This document shows, in pieces, positions 55,001 through 64,000 of a DNA stretch of 64,000 nt. Under the pieces are notes generated by a model. It made no database searches and was not told the origin of the DNA. It saw only the letters and a list, made by a program, of their open reading frames with translations. Origin of the DNA: Coffea arabica (lineage: Eukaryota; Streptophyta; Magnoliopsida; Gentianales; Rubiaceae); contig NC_092329.1 in assembly GCF_036785885.1 (NCBI RefSeq), forward strand, positions 9,238,001 to 9,302,000, written 5' to 3'. The position numbers were made by a program, and so were the translations under genes. Numbering within the stretch: the first letter of the stretch is position 1; the number at the start of each line of letters is the position of its first letter.

Positions 55001-58000
55001 GATCTAGCTCTTTCAAGATCCATCTGCATTGATCGTTTCTCCTTATTCATGCAAAAACCTAGGTGGAAAATCTCAAGTGTTACAGAGTACTTCAACTTAT
55101 TGAACTTGTCTGAAAGAGTAGACATAATATCTGCTGTGCGAGGAGTACCATCAGCTGAGACACTTATTACAAATCGACCGCCTTGTGATCCATAATTTAC
55201 ACGTTTGGGATCCTCAACAATTGCGTTCTCCAATCCCACTTCTCCAAAGAAATTCAGAGAACACCTTTCAAGATTAAAGTTTACAAGTTGAATCCCCTTC
55301 CCTGATGAACTGACTGATTTTGAACCCCGGTTATGAGCTGCCTTCTTGCCAGAACCAGATAAACTTTTAAATAGAGCTTGGAAGGAAAAAGCAGTTGATA
55401 CCAAAGATTCCAGGCGCCTAAAGGTCAAGTAGACACCCATACCAGTTACATCAGTGGAGAGAACCATTTTACACTTGCGACCATCTTCAGGTGAATCCAT
55501 ATCCTTTTTGCCCAAGTCCAGGCTAACCTTTGCTATGTGCAGCAAGGAACCCGTGTTTGTCTCCACACCAAAAAGGCTTTCTTTCAAGCACTCTTGATAT
55601 TCATCAGATGTGTGCAAATTAAGCTCACCAAGTTCCATATGAACTGCAGTGCCCATAGTTGATATGTTGTTAGCATACACATGTGATGATTGAGAGCAAC
55701 CCTGCATTAAAGAAGTAAAAGTTGAGATTCCAATGTAGTTTAAGATCAAGTTCCAAAGATCCACGCAAAAAGCTAACACAACCTAGTGCAGTATAAAAAA
55801 CCAAAAGGATTTTTTAAAGAGGCATGGAAATCTCCAGTATTTCTTAATTAGCAGGATTCTTAGATTAATTGATCTTCAGTTCCAACTAACTTATATGTGC
55901 ACCTTTGAGAATCAGCTTTTTCTCTAAAGGATTCTAACTTCACCCACTAGTTGATCACATCCCTTCCTAGTACCTATTCAGGACACCATGAACCTGCCAT
56001 GTTCAATTTGAAAGACACCATACGTCTCTCTCTCTATGCTATAGCTGTTTTATAGACACTGATGTGAAGCATAAGGAAAAAAAAAAAAAAAAGAAACAAT
56101 GCAGTACTGCCATTTCAAATCCCGTCAACAAACAGAGAAACCTCAAAGGCTAATTGCAATTTTCGGAAGATCCGATGCATTGATCTTGGAAATATCCATG
56201 TGAACATGTAACTATCCTCTTTCATCTTCACCATTCCTAATTCGTTAAAGTTCCTATTCAAACTGCAGGCAATTTACCATCTCTTATGATATCACAAAGA
56301 GGCAAAGGTAAATACCAACACCTCCAATCCCGACAGACTGAATACAACCCTTAGTAGTTAATACTACTAATTATGATAGAAATCATTCTTGAGAATTTGT
56401 ATTGTTCAATCTATGAATTTAAACTAGCTTTATTCAAACAAATGCATCTTTTAAACGTATGTCAACAGTAATTTCATGTTCTAATGCAACAGCATGTGGA
56501 GAGGAAATAACTCTAAAGAATATTCTTACATGGTAGACTGGAGAGCCACTCAAATTGTAAAGCACAATGGTCATCTCTGGGGCAGAAGCAGTGCATGTCC
56601 ACATAATTGCACTTTGTCCAGATGACCGTTGCTTTTCAAGAGAACTTTCCTCTCGAAGCACCATTCTCTTTGGTTTTGAAAAATGCATTTGCATCCATGG
56701 AACAAACCTACTAACCATCAAGTTGCATTGAGTACCACCAAGCTTAATATCAACTTCACATCTGATAGGTGAGGAAGGCTGTAAAGCAAAGCATCCTAAA
56801 CAAGTAAATGAAATGACAAACAGAACATCAAAATAGAAGACTTACTCAAAGGGTAGTAAAGCATGATAAGGATTAGCAAGGGATAAAGATGTACTAATCA
56901 TGTATGAATCTAGTAAAGGAAACAAAAGAAACAGTCTGCAGGAAAGAATTTATTTCAGATAAAAGAGCTACGACGTAAGCACAAAAAACCTGTGCAAAGA
57001 CCGATAATTTAAACATGTTAGCTAGCATATTTCAAAAAGAGTATCATAGATATTCATAAGCAAACTTTTCTATTCACCACAGACTTCCTTATTCTTTGAA
57101 AGTGTCTACTTACAGATTGGCATTAGACTCCACTGAGACACAACAAGATCCTTTAATACAAAGTCCAATTTACCATTATCTATGTCTGTTGGTAGAGTGA
57201 AAAAAAGTGTATGAAAAAATATCAATCTAAACAAAACAGGCGATTATGGACTCCCAACCCCACACCCAAAAGCTGATGCCAACAGTACTTGAATGAGGGT
57301 TAAATCAGCAGCTCTATGGGGTTAGACTATATTTTCAATCTCAAGTGCCAACCAGTAAAAAGCAACTTCCAGGAAAAGTTCTGGTACCATTTCTTTTGCC
57401 TGTATACACACACACATTACACAGTTTCTTTTGTTTTCTGTTCTATGTACAAGCTATACTTGGTAGCTTCATCCTTGTGGTAGAACTCCATTCTAAATCC
57501 TTTATACGTTCAATAACACGCTATCTGTACACTATCACAAGTAAGTTTTGGAAGTTCTTTCCAACAAAACGAAACTTCTAAAGAAGTGCAAATTTGTACT
57601 CTTTTAGAAATTCCCATACAGATTAATCCTGAAGAATTTAACTAGAGAAGTATGGTCAGCCTTCTTGATTCTGTACCCTTCTGACATTATCTTACAGAGA
57701 TTGAAAACACCAGACTTTTTCCTCTGGGACAAAAATTCACTAATTCCCTTAATATGGTAGCATATTTCCTCTTAAAGTATGCTTAGTCTAATGATGAATA
57801 AGAAATTTGCAAATAGTTTTCATCTAGTTAGGAAAATAAATTGTTATCATGTTTCTCCCAATCCATCATCTTGTAATTTCATCTTAGAGTTGATGATCTC
57901 TTAACAATTTTATGGTACAAGTGACAAAAATTTTGCTAATGCTTCCTATATTAGTTTGTTGACACAAAAAGATATAAATAAACAAGTATATCCCTCCCCT

Positions 58001-61000
58001 TTGAGTTTTGGTCTTGTGCATCGATCACCTGCCTCTTCTACACATGAAGCTTTAAAACTGAGCTAGACATCATGTCTAGTAGTGGAATGAGTCAATTGTG
58101 AGGGAATAATTCATACTGCTCAAGACAAGATAAACAGCACACTACACAACATCATGACAGCAAAAACAAGGAGACACAATATAGCAGAGATTAATTGATG
58201 GCGTATTGATTGTGCTATATCAGTTGGAGAATAGACTGTTACATGGACTCAGATAGAGCTGTCAGATAAGGTTATGTGTCTAAGTATCAGATTCATTACT
58301 TTATTAAAAGCTAGATATAGGGAGACAGCCAAAGAGTCGGATATGGCTATGGGGATGTGCCGGTTAATATGATTTTTTATACTATTTTACCATATGAAAA
58401 AGATAAAAATCCTACAGATCATAGGTTTTCTGGTGACATTTCATAGGCTAAAGCGGTCATGAAAAAATTAATAAGCTTATAGTGTTCAGAAACAGGTAAA
58501 GTTTTCTGAAGTAAAGGCTTTGACAGCAGATATTTAGCTCTTATCAGAAAAAAAAAAGTGTAAATTGAACAGGAGCAATGAGCTTTGTATGACAAACAAC
58601 TAACTAATAGAACCAAAAATTTTGTAAAGCTTGTGAAACCACCAGCATTGCTTGTGATGCTTTAAACATCACAAACAGATGATCTAACCAGATTACCCCA
58701 CCTTCCTTATATCTCTCTTAACACATGCTTTTCAAGCTGTTGATTATTACTACCATCTTTTTATTTCCCCAAATTGTGCATCTTGACATTTGTTTCTCAT
58801 CATTCGCTAAGCTGCAGTTTGTCGTCTCTTTCATTAGTTACTGTCCCTCTTCTTTTTCTTCTTCTTCTTCCATTTTTTTTCTTTTTGGGTGGTTGAAACG
58901 CAATCCAGACCACTGACAAAGAGTGCTGGCTGAATGAAACTCTTTGCCAGCAATAGGCGAGCATTCAATCATTCATGAAATCACATCCACTTTCAAAACC
59001 CAGTTACCAAGGACCACAACCAACCTAACAAAGACCAATTTCCTCATCTTTCTCTTTTCAAATTCAAAGGACCCATCTAACTTTGACCAGATCTGGTAGA
59101 TATACCGCATCCCCGCCAATGTCATATTGTGTCAACACAGGTGCTTCATGATCAAAAGGCAAGTCCATGTAATATAGGAAAAACTACAGCAAACCAAAAA
59201 AGCAAAGGGAAGAAACAGTCAACACAAAGGGCCTATTACACAACCCCAAAGAAGAGAATCAAGTTTGCTATCTGAACCCACAGTCCCAACATTAATCCGA
59301 AAACTAAAGGTCAGAGGACAAATGGCAACAAGTAGGCCAACTACCCTCATTTTCATCTTTTAGAGTAAAAATGGTTTCCGCAATAGGGCAGTTCACAACA
59401 TGTGCTGACAAACAGTATAATGTGAAATATAAAGGACAGGCAGAATTGCAACTTAACAGAATGTGATTAAGTTCAAATTTCAGCAGTTTTAAGTATTCGA
59501 TACATGTACCTGTAGGGGAATATAAGCTGAAGAAATAACGTCAAGTTTCAGTATCTCAACAATGGAAATGCCAGCATCCCTCAGCAGCTACAGTTTTATC
59601 AGAGAAATCATCGTTAGATGAGGATTGATAAAAGAACCTCTGAAAAATACTGTCTAGACAACTTCTTTAACTGTTTTAACATTTTACTCGTACATGAATC
59701 TCACTAAATTCCAACTGAATATCAAGCCTGGTACTTTCACTGAGATCTTCAACAGTTCGAGATTTTGTGCTCTTCAGTTGAATGCCCATGATGTTACTAT
59801 CCATTACAAGACCTTGTCCCCGATGCACATACTTCACATCCAATTTGGGCAATGTGAAGCCAATCTACAAAATGCAGCTTCAAATTATGCAATGAATACA
59901 AGAAAGCCCGATACTATTCTAGGCATTTTCCACAAAAGTATAGTAAGTGACCAAGCAATATATACAGTCACTTGATTATGATACAAGCATTGTGATAAAG
60001 AACAGAGAAAATACTCAGGCAGACAGTTATGGATAAAAAAGTGAGTCAATTTAATATAATTGATAAATACAAAATTCTGAAAAGGAAAATTGACTACATT
60101 TGAGTCAAAGCACAGTGAGGAATCTCAGTTTGCACCGGTCCCAGGACAGCAAACCTCATAACCGCACAATATGAGCACCTTTTATAGCCTTAGCATCTCA
60201 GGGCAAATGTGTAAAGCGATACATGAAACAACAATCGACTTGTTTAATAACATAAAAATGCAGCTCCAGTATGCAAAACTGTTCTATGTGTATGTACATA
60301 TGCATGGGTGTATGTGGGTGTGTGCACGAGAAGGAAGAGTGTGCTAATGGGAGATAATATGCATGAATTGCTTCCTGAAGGTCTACATCTATATAAGAGG
60401 CAAAACAATCATAAACCCATGCATACACCAGAAGCACCAATTCATTTATTCACAGATGAGTTTCAGACATGGCATTCCAAGGATCTGTTAAATCATGTCA
60501 AATATAATCATGTAACAATGACCTGCTGTGCTACATGAATTAAACTGATTGCAGCTAATCAATATTTGTTCAATTTGTTCATTCAGTGTCAAAATCACAT
60601 CAAGCAAGCCTAGACATTCTTCAGATTTTCATATAGTAACTATATATGCTTCATACTTGATATAATAAGATATGAAATGCACATCCTCTATAATGACCTA
60701 GCACAGCTAGGTGGATCCCATGCATATCATTTCACATCAAGTTATGCAGAATATTTAAAAGTGTCAACACATCACAGAGCTAAGAAAAAATACCAATCAC
60801 AAAAAAATTTCATGTCATAACGATCAAAACCCACCAACCTTTTCCGGGAATATAGAAGTGAACTTAGTAATAGCCAAAGCTGCAGGTTTTTTGTCTGGCT
60901 TTTTAGTGGCACTTGCTTCATTAGCCTCTGTTACAACTTGACCAGCCTGAGCGCTTGTGCCAATTGAACTTTTCTTCTTAACCAAAAGCTCTTCACTTAA

Positions 61001-63904
61001 GATCATAGAAACTTCTCCACTGGTAATATCTACATTCTTAACCACTATACCTGCTTCCCTGAGAAAATATGGATTTTGAGAGAAATCACTACTACGGAGC
61101 ACATCCAACAATACATTTGATTAAAGCATACAACTAACAAATAAAAATATTTATTTTGACTCTTTAGGCTTCTAATTTTCCTATGCCATTTTGCCCTTTT
61201 CAGGATTTGTGTCTAATAACAAAATCTGCTGATATATCAAGTAATGACCAGAGCCATAAGTATACTATATGCATAACTAAAATTGTTTTATGTTTAAACA
61301 TTGTCAGACATTTTCTTAGACCCAAAAAATAAATAGTGAACCATTTACTAGTACTCAATCAGTCCAAGTATGTGTATCCCATTTGATTAAGTTTTGCTAT
61401 GGAATGGCACTGCCGGAATTTTTATTTAATTTTCTTTAAACCGACTGGACTATGACAGAGAACTGAGAGAGCTGTTGTAGGAGCCAAAAAGGGAAAGAAA
61501 GTTGCCCCCTTAGCTTCCATGCGGGTTTTTGGAGCATGAGAAACTCAGATGCTGCTGAGAGTATTGAAAATATTATTTAAACAGCTGAAGTTCTAGATTT
61601 CATCTCATTACTTGTTGGAGTAGGCATCCATCCACTGTAGATCCTTAGTTGTTCTCATTTTACTTCTTCTTTTTTTTTTTTTGGTTAACAGTCATGATAA
61701 AGGGAGCTTTTGTTATTATTCTTTTTGTATGCACTACATCGGTCAACAAACTTCTGAATATGTCATAACAAAGAAATGCATGGTCTGGAGCTAAAGGAAT
61801 ACAGTGCTCCAACTTTCTCCAAATTAAAGCAGTAAAAGAATAAGAACTAACTAAGCAGCAATTAATTATCTCTACTAGAGGTTGTACTGGTCAAAGGCAT
61901 CAATTGGTTAACTGGGGAGATTTTTTAGACCCTCAAGATGAAATCCTCAAAAGAAGACGATCGTTAGACTCTTAAAGCACTATTAGCACATGCAACTTTT
62001 CTACTCAAAAAAGGATCTTCAAGGACAGAGATCATAAGCAATCAAATACAGTTTACAAAAAGAGTGACAGGATGAAGGGACAAGCCAATAGCTTGTACAG
62101 TCTAGCTGTCTAGAATAGCTTATACAAGCATCTGAGCAAGTGCTTTCTATGATTAAAGAAACTGAAGCACATCTAATCAAGTAAAGAGAGAAAAGTTGCA
62201 GAATAATCATGGAACTACGTAAGCAGATATAAAACCTACCTATCATGACCAAATTCACACAAAAGTGCAAAATCTTCACAGTTGAAAGGAGCAGAGGTTC
62301 GTTCTGTCAAACCAGAAAATGCTTCGCCAGAAGGAAGAGATCCCCCAGGGATATCAGAAGTAACACGTGATTCACCTAAATAAACCCAAACAGGAACTAG
62401 ATGCAGCTTCACAAAGAGGGTTGGCTGGGCTGCACCATCCTTGGATATTTCCAGTCTGAGTTCTTTAACCTCCACTGTAGCTTTTGGTGTCTGAATTAAT
62501 TGTAAAAAAGAGTGAAACTATGAGCAAATCTTCCTGCCATAATCTCCATGGATAGTGAAAGAGTGAAGCAGATATTATATAGAAAAACAACTAAACAATT
62601 TATAATTAATTGATCACGTTCACCCTGAGATACCGTGAGCAGCTTCCTGCCTACCTAGTCTTAACTTCCAAATCTCATCGTCATGCAACAACTAAACAGA
62701 AATTTGAAATTATTTGCTACACCTTGGTAGATATCCACTACCAAAGGATTTTTATCATCCCTTGACAGGTATTGCAAAATTTTGATTAACTTTAGTTTTG
62801 CTCAAGAAAGACCAAGTTTAAAGCCTGTCTCTAAATGGAACTAGCACAAAAATGAAGAAAATTTTATGATCCATATGGTGTCAAGATCTACACATTGGAT
62901 GCAAATTGCAATCTCCTCATAGAAATTTATTTATGCAGAGTTTATTTCATATTCACCTCCTTCATATAACACATATGCCTTCAAGCCATACAGTGGCTAT
63001 GAATCAATCATCATCAAGCAGACACAGTTTCCCACCCAAAGGATGCAACCTCACCTTCCTGTCAGAATAATTTAAAGCTCAAAAGGAAAAGTCTCTTCAT
63101 TCAACCCTCAATCGAAAGCACATAGAACACTTTTGATGATTGCCCAGCACACAATGTGAATAGGAAAACCTGTCAATAGTACCAAATGACCTGCGATACT
63201 TGTATTACAAACATAAACTGCCTAAATGCAAACACAGAGATGCTTTCTTTTCTTTCTTCCAATTTGGGTCCTTTGAAGTGGCTAAACAACTAAAACAATA
63301 ATCCTAACATTATGTTGAAAAAAATACTCATATAAGCACATCAGACTTGAGCATAACCACAGAGGACAATTTTCTTTCTTCAGTCAAGAAAAAATCAGAG
63401 ATGTGAAACAAATGTGAGGTTAAACTCATGAACAAAACCGACTGTTTAATCCTCCAGAAACAGAGTATTACTCATCCATTTCCTACCTAGCACACCAATT
63501 AAACAGCATGAATCCCAGAAATAAATAATGTTCACACATACTCGTCCCCATTCCCTTTCTTACGTGAATATTTAAGTAACATAATAAGCTAAAGGAACCC
63601 ATTGTAGATGATAGATAAAGGCAAAATTATTCCTTACATATACCTTTACAACCAGTTCAGTCACAGCAACAGACAAAAACCGTGCCATATTAGCCACAAC
63701 CATCCACTTTCCTCTACCAGAAGCACGCGATTTCCTGGACTTCCTTTTCTGAGTACTTTTGGTGGGGGCTCTCATCACAACTTCTAAGTCGTATATTAAA
63801 ATCTGCAACTTCGGATCCCTAGAAAAAATACCAACACCAAGTTTGACCAAGGACTGCCTTACACTGAGTCTGATTTCACCAACAGATACAGATTCAACAG
63901 CGCC
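41838..63904 (-). CDS. SAB: SABRE (Fmp27/Hobbit-type bridge-like lipid transfer protein), all but the N-terminus
   Basis: SABRE proteins control cell expansion and division-plane orientation in plants. The wider Fmp27/Hobbit family forms long hydrophobic grooves thought to move lipids at ER contact sites. Twenty-one GT-AG exons (5' to 3': 63904-63644, 62490-62240, 61058-60839, 59864-59694, 59587-59510, 56778-56530, 55701-53596, 53130-51267, 50863-50769, 49913-49557, 49412-49294, 48887-48641, 47989-47765, 46495-46356, 44429-44357, 44064-43963, 43874-43692, 43493-43152, 43071-42904, 42688-42307, 41947-41838) join in frame to 2,580 residues and a stop. The family's usual length is about 2,600. 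Landmarks are AVESVSVGEIRLSVRQSLVK at the left edge, the Trp-rich LPWWDEMRNYIHG of the GFWDK region (near 52840), YPLKIHLTETMYRMMWEY, and the Ser-rich end ESDSSSGSSPYEDFNE. The membrane-anchoring N-terminal segment of some 60 residues should lie right of 64000. No disabling change was found. Confidence 0.94.
45726..45945. repeat. C-rich tract in a SABRE intron
   Basis: About 220 bp dominated by CCCC and CCCTCC motifs in an otherwise AT-rich intron (44430-46355). On the transcribed strand it is G-rich, with many runs of three or more G. It gives rise to spurious long open frames on both strands. Confidence 0.75.
46041..46080 (+). repeat. C29 run followed by an A11 run
   Basis: Twenty-nine C followed by eleven A, the mirror of the T-run/G-run tracts elsewhere. 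It lies about 280 bp from the SABRE exon at 46356-46495. Confidence 0.9.
47316..47327 (+). repeat. C12 homopolymer
   Basis: Twelve C after a CACACACA stretch and before AACCAAACAAACGGGCCC, in the SABRE intron 46496-47764. It is a shorter relative of the other G/C tracts. Confidence 0.9.
49054..49140. repeat. Three tandem 29-bp repeats
   Basis: Units at 49054, 49083 and 49112 read GACCAAATARTTTCAACGYT followed by GTTTTGAGA. They differ at only two positions, so they arose recently. They lie in the SABRE intron 48888-49293. Confidence 0.92.
49255..49279. repeat. (GA)n microsatellite
   Basis: About 12 GA units, ending about 15 bp before the SABRE exon at 49294-49412. On the transcribed strand it is a CT-rich tract just downstream of that exon's donor. 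Confidence 0.9.
56779..59509 (-). other. Longest SABRE intron in the window (2.7 kb)
   Basis: The flanking exons join in phase 0. Nothing coding is recognised inside. A CT-rich TTCTTCTTCTTC stretch lies near 58851-58870. Confidence 0.6.
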
Positions 63905-64000
63905 CTGAAAATTTGATTGTCAGGATCAAGAAAAACATGGCTCAATGTACATTATTGTAATAAGATCTGCTAAAAAAATATCCAAAAAAGAGATGAAGGC

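Overview
This window is nuclear DNA from a eudicot plant. It is AT-rich, its genes are split by short GT-AG introns, and its gene content is plant-specific: a plant BEACH-WD40 protein, UGT91-type glycosyltransferases, TIFY/CCT/GATA factors, a B3-domain relic and SABRE. The spaces between genes are filled with microsatellites and degraded class II transposons. The species cannot be named from the sequence; an asterid is a guess.

Layout. (1) At 1035-4467 (+) lie the last four exons of a BEACH domain-containing protein B (BCHB)-like gene whose start is left of the window. (2) At 4468-15450 is repeat-rich DNA holding long TA and G runs, a two-copy 466-bp direct repeat, and a Helitron 3' end with a remnant ORF beside it. 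(3) At 15454-26369 are two intact, intronless UGT91-family genes on the minus strand. Between them lie a broken B3-domain gene, a second Helitron 3' end, a Mutator-like fragment, and a hAT-type element with a Harbinger-type element nested inside it. (4) At 26370-29306 is spacer with two further terminal-inverted-repeat elements. (5) At 29307-39522 (+) are two tandem ZIM/ZML-type GATA transcription factors with matching intron phases. (6) At 41838-63904 (-) are 21 exons, about 2,580 residues, of SABRE, a giant bridge-like lipid-transfer family protein. Only its first exon or so should lie to the right of the window.

Function. The genes do not form a pathway. BCHB-like and SABRE belong to membrane traffic and lipid transfer. 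The GATA pair are nuclear regulators of the class tied in Arabidopsis to light and cell-elongation responses. The UGTs are specialised-metabolism enzymes that probably add sugars to existing glycosides. From memory, BCHB and SABRE are near neighbours in Arabidopsis (At1g58230 and At1g58250), so the UGT and GATA block may be material gained or retained between two anciently linked genes.

The strongest unusual signals are: a near-identical tract between the two UGTs that covers the donor-binding box; two Helitron 3' ends of one family facing inward around a UGT and a broken B3 gene; a hAT element split by a nested Harbinger element, with both target duplications still readable; and repeated long G/C homopolymers. 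I found no convincing undescribed biological system.
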